Of a DNA stretch of 64,000 bases, positions 12,641 to 23,100 are shown in pieces. A program made the translations under genes and the position numbers. How positions within the stretch are numbered: the stretch's first letter is position 1; each line of letters begins with the position of its first letter. Under the pieces are notes generated by a model that was not told the origin of the DNA, did not search any database, and saw only the letters and a program-made list of their open reading frames with translations. The stretch is from assembly GCA_950295325.1 (NCBI GenBank), contig OX485805.1:22371501-22435500 (forward strand). The letters run 5' to 3'. This DNA is from Polytrichum commune. Taxonomy: Eukaryota; Streptophyta; Polytrichopsida; Polytrichales; Polytrichaceae.

Positions 12641-13361
12641 TTCAAACCATATAGATTTTATTAATAAAATTTTGTTAACAGGAGTATTTACCCAAAGTAA
12701 CCATATGACGACCATCAGTTAACCAGGGTTAATTACTCAACTTGACTATATGGTGGACAAGATATAAGATTCGGTTAGAGTATGTGATAGGTTGGGAGTG
12801 GAAGACTTTAGTGGAAGCATGTCAAAAGTTATTTAGTGGAGGTTAGGGGAGGAAATCGTAGTAGAATAGATAAATGTGTAACCAACGTCGAGCAGTCCGA
12901 TGTGAATTTGAGCATGTTGGCCCTGCCCTTGCTCAAGAATCCTCTTGGTGCAGGGTGGGATTTACTGCCTACCTTGAGGTGGGTGGGTTCTTGGCTTCCT
13001 ACCTACCTACCTAGTTTTTTTTTCCATCAAGTAGATGCAAGATCTCACAGCCGCCAACCACTCCATTCATAAATAAGTACCTCTCCACTATCACCTGGTA
13101 CTTTAGGAACGTCTTGAACCTGCCGTAATAGAACTAATGTAGAAGGGTCTAGTGTAGTCCAAACAATACAATTTCACTCTTGAGTGTGCAAAAAATTATA
13201 TTACTGATAATGTGCAATTATGGAAGAATTTTGGTGCGAATAAAAAGCCAACAACTTATTTTGCCCAAGTGACAATTGCTTTGAATATTTTGTCACCACT
13301 GATTTGTGTGTAACCACTATACTAGCCAGAACTATAGATACTTGTGATTAGCCTTGATGAT
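12641..13361. other. No recognisable gene
   Basis: A short CTAC repeat lies near 12999-13013. Open frames are short and lack domains. Confidence 0.4.
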
Positions 13362-13375
13362 ATGAGTTGTTTTCC

Positions 13376-13475
13376 TCTTGATTTCCATTCGGGGTGCGTT
13401 GTTTTGGCCAGGTTGGTTGTATTATGGGTTCTTTTTGCAATTGAATTTTCAATTTATGCCCAAAAAGAAGAAGAC
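13376..13475 (+). mobile_element. 100 bp 5'-truncated retroposon with 14 bp target-site duplication
   Basis: The identical 14-mer atgagttgttttcc occurs at 13362-13375 and 13476-13489, and the 100 bases between end in an A-rich tail (aaaaagaagaagac). A direct duplication of this length with an A-rich 3' end is the signature of target-primed insertion by LINE machinery. The body, with ggttggttgtattatggg, is probably the last part of a LINE 3' UTR. It has no coding capacity. Confidence 0.75.
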
Positions 13476-13489
13476 ATGAGTTGTTTTCC

Positions 13490-14279
13490 CATACTTACAT
13501 GATTAAGGGGAGGCTTAACACAAATCGATAATAATTATAATTATAATGTGAAAAAATAACTAATTAAATTGTGTTTTTCAAATGCCTTTGAAAGCCACTC
13601 ATACAATTTCTAATACAATTATGTCACCCTTGCACTCCAAAATGGGTCACAAACGAGATTGTCACGAGCTCCCCAAAGATTGTCATCAAGTGTCCATAGT
13701 CAAGAATATGTTAGCACCACACCAATATTTCTATGTTTGATAATGCCAAGTATCTTGACAAAAGCTTCTTAACTTAGTCATTGAGAAGATTTGCTTCAAA
13801 AATGCAATGGTCCTTTGGACCGAAAGGACTACACATCGTCTTATATAAAATGTCAATACTCTAGATGTCACACAATATATGCTTGTGGGGATCCCAACAA
13901 TATATGAAACTTATGTCCGTGAGGATAAAATGGTTCATGATTTCTCGTGGTCATGGTCACTAGTGTAAACATGCCCTCATCTTCTAGTAGACCTTGAAGA
14001 TTGTAACAAGTACAAGCAATGCTGGAATTAATCCATACATGTCATTGATGAACAACAACGGTACATTGTCACAAAGACCAAACAAGAGTTCTTTATTTGT
14101 CAACCATGTCTCATTTCTTCTTGCTAAGACGGTTTTTACCCACTAGATGGACCATGCCATTTGGACTCCACTAAATATGAATGAGAAAGTGTAATTGAAA
14201 AAAAGAAAGGATTTATCAATGTGTTTTGGCAAATATTAATATCATCCTTCCAAATCATATTGAAGTAGACAACCCTTAT
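13490..14279. other. No recognisable gene
   Basis: AT-rich sequence without long open frames or recognisable repeat ends. Confidence 0.4.
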
Positions 14280-14975
14280 TCAAATATATTTTCTTATTAA
14301 GACACTTATAGTTGAGTGGTATGTGGTTTCATACGGCTCTAAATACGAAGACCAAAAAGACATCATCTAAATTTAAGAAAGACTGGAACACGTGCTCAAT
14401 GTACGATGACAATTATGAGATCAATAGTCAACATAATTCGGGGGACCTACATGACCACTTAACAAGCACAAGAATCCTCGATTTGATATTGGACAAGACA
14501 TCCATATGAGCCCCGGACTAGGATCACACCTTCATTCAGTTGGGCCCCGCCCCTCCCACGTCTCCTTCGTTGCCCTCACTTGCATGGGAACTCTTCCTCG
14601 TTGGGAACCAATTTGACAATACCCGGTCGCTTAAGCCATTGAGCTTCATTGGCATGTGAAGGAACTCCGTCAATTAACTTGGGAATAATGAAAGTGATGT
14701 CCAGCTTGAATATTTGTGATTTTGACCGGGTATCGTCACATTGGTTCCCAACGAAGAGGAGTTCCCACGCAGGTGCATGAAGACCAGGCAGTGAAGGAGT
14801 CGTGGGAGGGGTGAGACCCAACTGAATGAAGATGTGATCTAACCCCGGGCTTCATATGAGCTCCAAACAATATGAGGAAAGTGGCTATGACCTCCATTTG
14901 GATGTGTTAACCATCTCGTACTAACTTAATCATGCGGCATGTATCCTAAGAGAAGTGGGCTATCCGGGAAAGAAA
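14280..14975 (+). repeat. Dispersed repeat family A, interrupted by a MITE
   Basis: It begins with agacacttatagttgagtgg, as at 61647 and similarly at 42665. It continues through an aattcgggg block shared with about 42795, then catatgagctccaaa and gaggaaagtggctat, shared with 42864-42900. The MITE at 14512-14852 splits it, and removing that insertion restores the collinear order. No coding capacity is seen. The class is unknown. Confidence 0.65.
14512..14852. mobile_element. Foldback MITE, Mutator-like, with 9 bp target-site duplication
   Basis: Terminal inverted repeats of about 115 bases cover two thirds of this 341 bp element. Matching landmarks on both arms are gatcacacttcattcagttggg-like ends, cccctcccacg, gtgggaactc or its variant, and gttgggaaccaa followed by atacccggtc. 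The 9 bases catatgagc stand directly before (14503-14511) and after (14853-14861) the element. Nine-base duplications and long terminal repeats are typical of Mutator-like MITEs; that assignment is inference. There is no transposase, so it is non-autonomous. Confidence 0.85.
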
Positions 14976-15649
14976 AAAGAAAAAAGAAACCGTTCAAGAT
15001 TCATCTACCATAGGGCAAGAATATGCAACGAACTGGCTCCAAGGGCCAAGTTGCACCACTACATAATAATGGTATGCCAAATACCTTGCGGGGTAATGCT
15101 CCATATAAGGCCCACCCCTTCCCTTTTTAATCTAAGTAGGCTAATTTTACAACCAAAATAATATGACCTCATGACCTCATGACCCTTCAAGGTGCCCAAT
15201 TAGCCAAGTGGCATAATAGTCCCCCCTCCTAATTCCATAGTTATAATAAGGTAGTTGAGATCCTAAATTATCATGCATGGCAATTGGGTGGAGACTCATG
15301 GGACCATGGGCATGTGTATATATGGTGTCTATGGGTGCATGTTCTTGCATGATCCAGACAAGCTCCCTGCTTCATGGGCCACTATATATGAGATTCCGAA
15401 GTTCCTCCGTCGAGTCCACTTGAAATAAGTTAAGTTAGTTTTCTTGTGTGCCATAAGGAGCCGATTGAACCAATGCCCATAGCATGGCTTATAGTGGCTA
15501 ACTTATCAACCATTTCCTAGAAACTTAATTTCAAATGATATCCCTAAATAATCCGGACTTGACCCATTCGGCTAGGATGCTTGAAGGCCACTACGCAGCA
15601 TTAAACTAAGGTCGATAAGTCTTATTAGTTTTTTACTTTCATTTTTTCC

Positions 15650-16440
15650 AACTACCCGGCGGCCTCCGGAGTTTCGTAGGATACGAAGGTATGTGGGTGT
15701 TGTTTGATTTGTTTTTTCATGTTCTCTAATTTCTACCGAATAGATCTACACAACAACGCTCGTGTTGCATTAGTAAGTCTACAATGACACGTCTACAAAA
15801 AGTTGGATTGAAAATCAGACCTACCTTGATTTAACTTAGCAATGCTAATCAGAAGTGCATGTTTGTTAAGTTCATAGCTAGATACATAGGTGTGTTCATT
15901 ATTGAGTAGTCATTGATATTTGAAGACGTAGTTCGTTCTCTTCTGAACATGTGTCTTTGTGGTGTTTTCTCTTTGATCCCCACCGAACCACAAACCAACC
16001 AAATCTAGGAGTCCGATTAAGAAACGAGCCACTTAAGACCCATCTACCTGAAACACGCAAAGTGTACAAGATGATTAAGATGGGTCTTAAAATGGTTACT
16101 TTTCCGAATAACCTAGTCCTCTCAGGATAGAAAACATGCCATTCGCACAAGATGGTCAAGAGATGTGATTCGAGGCCATGTGTAGCCGCTTTCCTCATAC
16201 TACAGAGCTCACATGATTTTCTCATACAATATCAAAGCGAAGGCTCTCGTGCTTGTTAAATGGTCATATATGTCTCTCAAGTTATGTTGACTATTGAACC
16301 CACGATGGTCATCATAATTTGAGCATGTAGTCCAATCCCTTCAAATACATGTCTTTTTGGTGTCCATTTTTGAAGCCACACCTAATCGCACACTAATCAG
16401 GTATTATAGGTGTTTGACTAAAAAAATGTAACCGAATTAA
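15650..16440 (-). repeat. Dispersed repeat family A, reverse orientation, partly duplicated
   Basis: The complement of the 42860-43010 and 14855-14970 copies is visible at 16080-16200 (cggctaca, atcttgtgcg, ctatcctgag, taaccat blocks). Two related sub-blocks beginning actattgaa/attgagtag occur at about 15895 and 16283, so the copy is internally duplicated. Similar sequence occurs at 26950-27370 and 62740-63070. Confidence 0.6.
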
Positions 16441-16574
16441 GCACTTGTGCCTCAAGTAATGACTCGTGGGATTACGCCTAAGTGTCGTGAATTAAGAATA
16501 GGCCACTCTCCAAAGTGAACTTTGAAATTTCAAGAGTAGTTGTATTAGCTCAAGGCTTTATGTTCAAGTTGGAG

Positions 16575-16667
16575 GCATCGGGTCATTGACGTTACGAACG
16601 GACACTGTATTCACGCCGGCCCCTTGCTAAAAAGGGACCGGAGTTTCTATCTATCTTTCTATCTATC
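16575..16667 (+). mobile_element. 93 bp retroposon fragment with 12 bp target-site duplication
   Basis: ttcaagttggag lies at 16563-16574 and is repeated exactly at 16668-16679. The insert has a GC-rich hairpin near its 3' end (ccggccccttgctaaaaagg plus gaccgg, 16618-16643) and finishes in a TCTA/TATC simple repeat. Long direct duplications plus a simple-repeat tail indicate a SINE or 5'-truncated LINE. No Pol III boxes are visible in the insert. Confidence 0.75.
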
Positions 16668-17070
16668 TTCAAGTTGGAGTAGGCTTTGATCTAAGAATTT
16701 ATTTCAAGTGAAATTCAACTAAATCATCTAAAACATGGAAGCTTTAGTCCATTGTTGGTCATGGGCCTTGCATAAGTAACCTATCACAAGTGGTACATGA
16801 AACGTTGTTGGATATCGGTATTACTTAGTGAGTATTCAGTGTCGCATACTTAAAGAATTTCTTCCTATAAAATTCACTCTATATGAACAAAGTGGCAAAG
16901 GATATGATCTTTCAATTGACCATGAAAATCTCTTCCCTAAGCAAAACACCTCATCACCTTACCGCATGTTTGATGGGAAAGTTGGAACCCCCCTCCCTGC
17001 CTTGCTCACGGCTTGAGAGAATTAGCCCTTTCATTCATATTGAGGGTGGATGAAGTTGGAGGAAAGTTTT

Positions 17071-17662
17071 CAGACCTTACACCACTAAACATGTAGTCAT
17101 CACTAAAGTGGCACTAATTACACTAAATGGGGTATAGTGGTGCGAGAAACATCGCCTCAAAAAAGTTAGTTAACTATAGTTAACTATAGTGGGTGGACTA
17201 TATGGAACCCTGAGATTTGAAGAAATCGAATTATCGGGGACAATAATAAAGGCAAGTGACGCTTATATGAACTAGAATTGATAAAAAGGTGATACTCTAT
17301 ATTCATATTATCGGTCGAACATGGTAACGTCCGGAAATGGACTTTCGTTGTGCAATGGTTCAATTGGGTTGTTTGTTGTGGATTCGTCTGGGTTCGAGTC
17401 CCTCGATGGCATTGGTTATTTTTTCCTGCAGCCTGCTGATGAGAGTTAGCATCGTAGTTAACTATAGTGGTGCGGTAACATGTCGGCCTCGTGGACCTAT
17501 TTAACTATAGTGGTTGCAGAAAGTGGGTCAGGTTGTGCAATAGTTAACTATAGTGATGAGCAATCGGATCGGCCTCGTGGTCTAGTTAACTATAGTGATG
17601 CCCTAAACCAAGTACAAGAAAATTAGTTAAAATAGTTAACCAGCGTAGTGGTATAAGGTCTG
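17071..17662. mobile_element. hAT-like MITE with perfect 8 bp target-site duplication
   Basis: The 592 bp element starts cagaccttacaccacta and ends with the matching complement tagtggtataaggtctg, one mismatch in 17 bases. aaagtttt stands on both outer sides (17063-17070 and 17663-17670). An 8 bp duplication and a CAG start are hallmarks of hAT elements. Inside, the motif agttaactatag or a close variant recurs at 17169, 17179, 17456, 17501, 17542 and 17584, mostly toward the right end. It looks like clustered subterminal transposase-binding repeats. A B-box-like ggttcgagtcc (17391-17401) lies in the middle. No transposase is encoded. Confidence 0.85.
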
Positions 17663-17819
17663 AAAGTTTTGGAGGATGCCAAGTTCATGACATTTCCCCC
17701 GCATGTCTCACGTCAGTCAAAGAATAAACACCATATTTTCACATGAAATTATATTCTCACGGTCCATCATGTTTCCTTATTTTTGTAGTCCCTATTATTG
17801 GTCTAACCTAACCTAACTT

Positions 17820-18560
17820 CTCCTCTCCCCATTCTCATTATTTGTTCCTCATCAAGTTCTTTCATAATCGCTCGTTCTTCATCAAGCTCTTTATCATTTT
17901 CTTCAAGGTTAGTTTCTCTTTGTTCTTTGTATCAAGGTTATTTTCCTTTTGCTCTTCGTCTCAATGTTAGGCTCTCTTTGTTCTTCAAGTATATGCCCTT
18001 TGTCTTGAAGTTGTGCTTGCTTTGGTTCTTGTCTCAATGCTTGCTTTGGTTCTTGTCTCAATCAGGCTCTCTTTGCTTGATGTTTTGAAGTTAAGTAGTC
18101 CTTACTATCTGTTCTTATTTCTAAAAGTTCCAAAATCTCTTTGCTCTTTGTGTTGAAGTCAAGTTTATTTTATTTTATTTATCTTTTGCTCTTTGCACTA
18201 AATTTAAATTTTCGTTTCTATTTGCTCCTTCTTTTCTTTACTTTTTTCCTCAATACAAGACTCTCTTTGCTCTTTATCTCCATATCAGGTACCCATTATT
18301 TTTTGTTCAAGGTTAAGCTCTTTACTTATTGTCCCATGATTAGTCTCTCTTGGTTTCTTTTCTATTAAGATTATGCATTTTGCTTATTGTGACAAGATGA
18401 AGCTTTGTGTGCTTTTTATTCCAATGTTAGACTCTTTGCTTATCATCACAAATTTAGACTTTATTTTCTCTTGGTCTTTGCTATTTAGCTATTCAAGTTA
18501 TGTTCTCTTTGTTATTTGTCTCATAAATCTTATCCCACATCTTCTATTCCTATTTACATG
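17820..18560 (+). repeat. Degenerate G-poor minisatellite, CTCTTTG-type
   Basis: The strand is strongly T- and C-biased. Variants of ggctctctttgctctttgtc followed by tcaaggtta recur every 27-60 bases over about 700 bases. The open frames here (18141-18561) are hydrophobic only because of the T-rich sequence and are not genes. It could be a decayed tandem repeat, perhaps a retrotransposon leader like 49340-50590; no flanking LTR was found. Confidence 0.65.
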
Positions 18561-20490
18561 AGCATTATCTTGATTTTATAAACATCTTAGTTTAGAATTA
18601 TATGCAGAAATCTTGTTGTATGACGTGTATTCTACTTTTTATTTATTTGGTCACTATGTTGTTGCATTATCTATTTCATATTGTAGCAAGTGAAACATCA
18701 TGTGCATAATGTACTACATTGCAAGGCATAAATGATCATGTGTTTGAGCACATGAAAAAATGTTTGCAGCATGTATTGTAAAACAAAAAAAACTCATATA
18801 ATAATAATAATAAATTTAAAAAAACAATGGGATCAAATAGGTGGTACATAGATATCCATAATGGTACAAAAACATATGGTGTGATTTTCTCGAGGCATCT
18901 ATCATATAGCTCCCAAGGTCAGCACAAATGCCCTTGGAGCACCTTAGTAGAATTCATCACATCTTTCTAATTTAAGATACAATGGTAATTGACATTGTGT
19001 GACGTGTCAAAACCAACATACCATAATTACATTTTTCTAAGATGACACATAGTTCGCTTTATTTTAAAGTTTTGGCACATGCATTGGGCATAAAAAAATG
19101 GAAAATTTGTCTTTGGCCCGAACCCGATTACAATGAAACTATCAATGTCATTAAAAGTATTCTAAGAGGATTTGAAGTATACCCTAATATCGTTAAGAAA
19201 ATTTTCACTAGTCAACATAAGTAAATAAAGTGGACGAAAAAGATGTCATGACATGTATTGCAATGGCAATCAATTATGATTAAGTTACTTGGCGGAGAAT
19301 TAAATACATGTTTGTGGCAAGCATTGCAATATAAGAATATCATTATATAAATAATAAAGGATAGTAGATAACAAGATTGGAGAAGAGAATTTTTCATGTA
19401 GAACAAATTCAAATAGTAAACAAACAAAAATGTGCACTTACTTTAAGTCTTGCTACACACCGTTTACAATGCAACAACTTGGCATGTAAGTCAGCACGTG
19501 AGTAATTGTTGTGCATTACAATTGCAAAAGTCATGAAATTTATCTTCACCCGTTCAACGTGAGGTTGTAACCCACATAATTGGAAAACCAATCAGTCATT
19601 CATAAAAACAAAAATAAAAATCAGTGTCAAGAGTAGAATTTGATGTTGTTGGTGTCAACTGTGGTATCTACGTGTTTGGATGTCAATGTTGAAAATAATG
19701 TTTATACCAGATTTTAGGATGACCAATGACAAAAAATCCTTCATTTTCCAACTTTAAATAGATTGCAATCGTCAAGATCAACCGGTGTTAAAAATTATAA
19801 CTGTAAAATTTCTTTATGTTGTACACGCATTTATTTGATTAAACATTTCTCTTATTGTGAATGACTATAAAGGTGGGGTCTAAAGTTTACAAACATGAAA
19901 CCTTTATCAAGCAATTGAGTTGGTTATGATTTGGTAGGAAAACACATACATAACATCATAAAGCAAACATAGTAATGGCCTAAAATAAAGACATTTGTGG
20001 AGCATTCAATGTTTCATGTCATGACACCTTCAAAATTTTGTGTCCTTTTAGAGATGTATCATAGACACTAGAGTGTCAAGACTTTGTTCCTCATACTTCC
20101 ATCCATTGAGGTGGTAATGAGGGGACTTACTCTCCGTGGCCTTTGTTCACAACCACATTGATTCCTTTAGTCGGAAATCATATTGATGTTCTATGTCTTA
20201 ATATTCATTTTGTTTCATGGGTTGTCTTTGATTCTTTCCAAAAACCAAAATTGAAAAACACACACACACACAACAACAACTTACCACATGTCAACGGACT
20301 CCATCTCTAACCAATTTGTTTTTATCACTTCTAAGAGTTAGCATGCTTGATGTGGAGTTTCATGTCATGGGCCTCGAATAAACTGATTTGCAAGTATCAC
20401 CAAAGTTACCATAAGTTACAAAGTTCGAATATAAAGCCCTAAGCTAAGGGCCACTTTACACTAGAGCTTGAAAGCCCTTTGACTATCCGA
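18561..20490. other. No recognised gene
   Basis: AT-rich. A 60-residue frame at 19042-19224 and frames at 19212-19591 (minus) match nothing I recognise. A CA repeat lies at about 20257-20270 after an A-rich block that may be a LINE tail. Confidence 0.4.
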
Positions 20491-20499
20491 TCCATCTTG

Positions 20500-20645
20500 T
20501 TGTACTTTTTCTTGAGAGAGAGAATTGAAACAAGTTCATTTCAAAGCCAAAAACTATACAAAGGTTCACAAGGATCATAATAAGAAATAGAGTTTGGCAA
20601 GTTCTCTTGGGTGCACCCAATGAAAACAAAACACATTCAAAAGAG
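20500..20645 (-). mobile_element. LINE 3' end fragment (3' UTR type B), reverse
   Basis: The complement contains gttttcattgggtgcaccc, gagaac, ccaaactct and tttggctttgaaatgaactt, collinear with 9100-9215. It is a 5'-truncated LINE tail with no coding part. Confidence 0.45.
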
Positions 20646-20782
20646 TAAATAACTCAAACATGACCAAGTAAGCGTACATTAAGCACTATGATATTCAAAT
20701 GCTCAAATTTTGATGTTATTTGTGTGGTATAGATGCTTGTTCCTCTTCCCCACCCCGCCGGCGACTTTGTCATAACATCTAA

Positions 20783-21264
20783 GGGGCGGTTTACACTATG
20801 GACCATGAAGTCGTCCCACGGCCGTCTAAGCGATGTGATTGGACGTTGAAGTCGTCCCGGGACGACTTGGGTTTACACCAAGGAAAAAATGGCAGAGTGA
20901 CCACGGAGGTTGAGGTCCACAAATTTGTTTTTTTAAGCCTACTCTATCCACTGCCATGGTCCAACGGGTTTTCCGTCGGGACAAGCAAAAGAGGTGGTCT
21001 AGGAAAAATAGCAAGGGCCCATGTCAGAAAAATGCCGTTTTAATGATTTTTTTGGATTTTTTAATGATTTTTTTTTCAACTTAGTTAATGACTCCACTTT
21101 TTGGTGCATGGTCATTCTTCATGGTCCATATTCGGTTTACACCTAGTGAAGGGCCCACGAACCATGAAAACTAATATTTTAGTAACTCGGACCATGGAAG
21201 TCGTCCCACGCAAAATAGGCCTCTTACGTGGGACGACTTCATGGTCCATAGTGTAAACCGCCCC
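20783..21264. mobile_element. Harbinger-like MITE, copy 1
   Basis: Terminal inverted repeats of about 40 bases start ggggcggtttacactatgga and mirror almost perfectly at the right end. TAA flanks both sides (20780-20782, 21265-21267). A 3 bp TAA/TTA duplication with GGGGC-type termini points to PIF/Harbinger. A second ggtttacacc motif lies inside each end (20870 and 21134), a subterminal repeat kept in all three copies. The interior is not coding; the apparent frames are by-products of the repeats. Length 482 bp. Confidence 0.85.
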
Positions 21265-21469
21265 TAAGTGCATCATCATAGCTGGCAACCATGCCCACAT
21301 CTTTACAAGCAATGTCCTATGCAAGTTTGGAGTATTCAAGCAAGCTCTGTCAATTTATCTTTTGTGTTTTTAAACATCCCACCTAGTGATCTTGAATGTA
21401 AGGTTATTCCTTTCGACCCAAATGGTCCACAACGAAATGCCTCTCAATAATAACCAAATTCTCTAAATC

Positions 21470-22310
21470 AATATGCTAAACCAAGAAGAGGTTTTCTTTT
21501 CAAAAATCTCATGTTGTTAATCAAGCGGTCTTCAAGGTCCCCTTTTGTTTGCTTTCATTGTATTGATGTTTTTGATAGAATAGTCCCAATTTTTGTGAGC
21601 AACCCTACATTCCCAAAAATCTATGTGAGATAACACGATATTCAATATTTTGAGAGAGTGGGATCCTCTCAAAATAATATTGGCCATTTGGACACCTTAA
21701 AGTCATTTTTTTACTTGTACTCTACAACTTTCCAGCGGTTTTCATTTCATTCTTGGATTAATAATTTGCTTTATGTACTCTCAATTCACTGGAAAACTCT
21801 CATTTAAATGAATATTGTGTTAGATGGTTTTTGGGGTGTTTGCCATGCACATGTGACATTTATCATCAAAATCTACAACAATATTGGCTCTGCACAAGTT
21901 GTTTGCAATCATTTGTTCCAAATTGACCAAATGGAAGCACCTTCTTTTTTAATGCAAGTTTTATCCCAAACATTTCCCTATTTTGGTTTGAGTATATAGG
22001 TGTCATTTAGCAATGACTGACTTGGGGGTAAGATGGGTTTTTTTTTTTCTAACTAAAGGAGATTTCTCCCAATGGCAGATGTATAACTTAAAAATCTTCT
22101 CTTGATATCTACTTGAACCTAAAGGGATCTAAAGCTAATGAGTATATTCTCCAAATAGAGACAACCAAATTAGGTGTTATTTTTCCCCTTACTAATGATA
22201 CAAACTCTAACCAACGAAAACCATCGACCTTTTGTGTTGTTTTCAAGTTCCTTGGGTGAGTCCGTATCTAAGATATGAGTGTTGGCCCGAACTTGGAAAC
22301 ACTTGAGCAT
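21470..22310 (-). mobile_element. LINE fragment, post-RT and zf-RVT region (copy D)
   Basis: Nucleotide and protein similarity to 38930-39470 is clear. Shared blocks include ttctcccaat with a following gcagatgt/gcaaatgt, actaatgata/gctaatgata, and the acact(t/a)gagcatg segment. Translated on the minus strand, a stretch near 21540-21640 reads SHIDFWECRVAHKNWDYSIK, corresponding to VHIVWDCKIACRAWDFSIG of the other copy. That is the H-x-W-x-C part of a zf-RVT domain. Many stops are present. Confidence 0.65.
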
Positions 22311-22776
22311 GGGGGGGAGGGGCCCAGAAGTAATATGTACATATCATTATCCATATCTAAAAGGCCTAAGAATTGCAAGACATGACAAAGCGGTACATCT
22401 CATGACCCAGACACTACAAGCCAATAAAAACACTTGTTTCTTCACACCAACTAACGCGGGAAAAATCAACAATAAACCCCATGACCAAACAATCCCAGAC
22501 TGGCTACTTAAATGTACATGCCCACAACCACCATGTAGATGTCATGCCAAACTTAGACTAGACATCCTATGTATAATCAGAGCCCCAAACCAAACACAAA
22601 CACCTATGACACCCTCCCCCACACATAGAGTCCAACTCATCGAATTCACATACTACCACGACAAATTCCCCGAACAAGCCATCACACAAAAGCACACCAA
22701 ATACGACCCACTAATTAACACCATACAAAGCAATGGATGGAGACCAACCCCCTCATTACCATCACGGCAAGAGTAA
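22279..22776 (+). pseudogene. C-terminal domain of a LINE with PD-(D/E)XK-like nuclease end
   Basis: This open 165-residue frame is the most protein-like piece of the window. From about residue 34 it reads RHDKAVHLMTQTLQA, the post-RT helix motif of a LINE class. Then come a Cys-rich patch CTCPQPPCRCHAKLR, the pair LDIL...VQLIEFTYYHD, and KYDPLINTIQSNGW. The D, E-x-T and K-Y spacing resembles restriction-like endonuclease domains at the end of some non-LTR elements. Recognisable sequence continues past the stop to about 22930 (EKLTKL, MKDLHQNAIKYLTY, NKRKLDNKQ) with two or three stops. The start Met is probably not the native one. The RT part of this or a sister family is at 57400-58720. The domain naming rests on motif recognition alone. 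Confidence 0.6.
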
Positions 22777-23100
22777 GAGGAGCTATACAATAACACTCTA
22801 TAGAGAAACTGACCAAACTTTAAATCCCTAGAAATAGTATCAAAACCCTTATGAAAGACTTACACCAAAATGCCATCAAATACCTCACCTACTGAATCCT
22901 AAACAAAAGAAAACTAGACAACAAACAAGCACATATTCCCCCACCCTAATGATAAAGGATAATTATTACACCACCAAAGCCCACCTCCCAAAGGAGGCAA
23001 AAACCTTAGGTTGCATCACGGAACGCCGTGATCAACACAAGGCCAACGAGCTCACATTCATGCCGGTATTTTGATACGGGCGTATTTTTAATTAATTAAA
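22777..23100 (+). mobile_element. Tail of the same LINE, degenerate
   Basis: Stops interrupt the last coding part. A 3' UTR-like segment follows with a cggaacgccg hairpin (about 23021-23030) and ends near an AT-rich attaattaaatgaa stretch. The 3' boundary is uncertain. Confidence 0.4.

Noticed and set aside
18141-18561. Hydrophobic membrane-protein-like frames
   Set aside because: They come from a T-rich degenerate tandem repeat; hydrophobicity follows from TTT/CTT codons.
21112-21339. 75-residue frame with repeated MDHE segments
   Set aside because: It is produced by the inverted ends of the Harbinger-like MITE.
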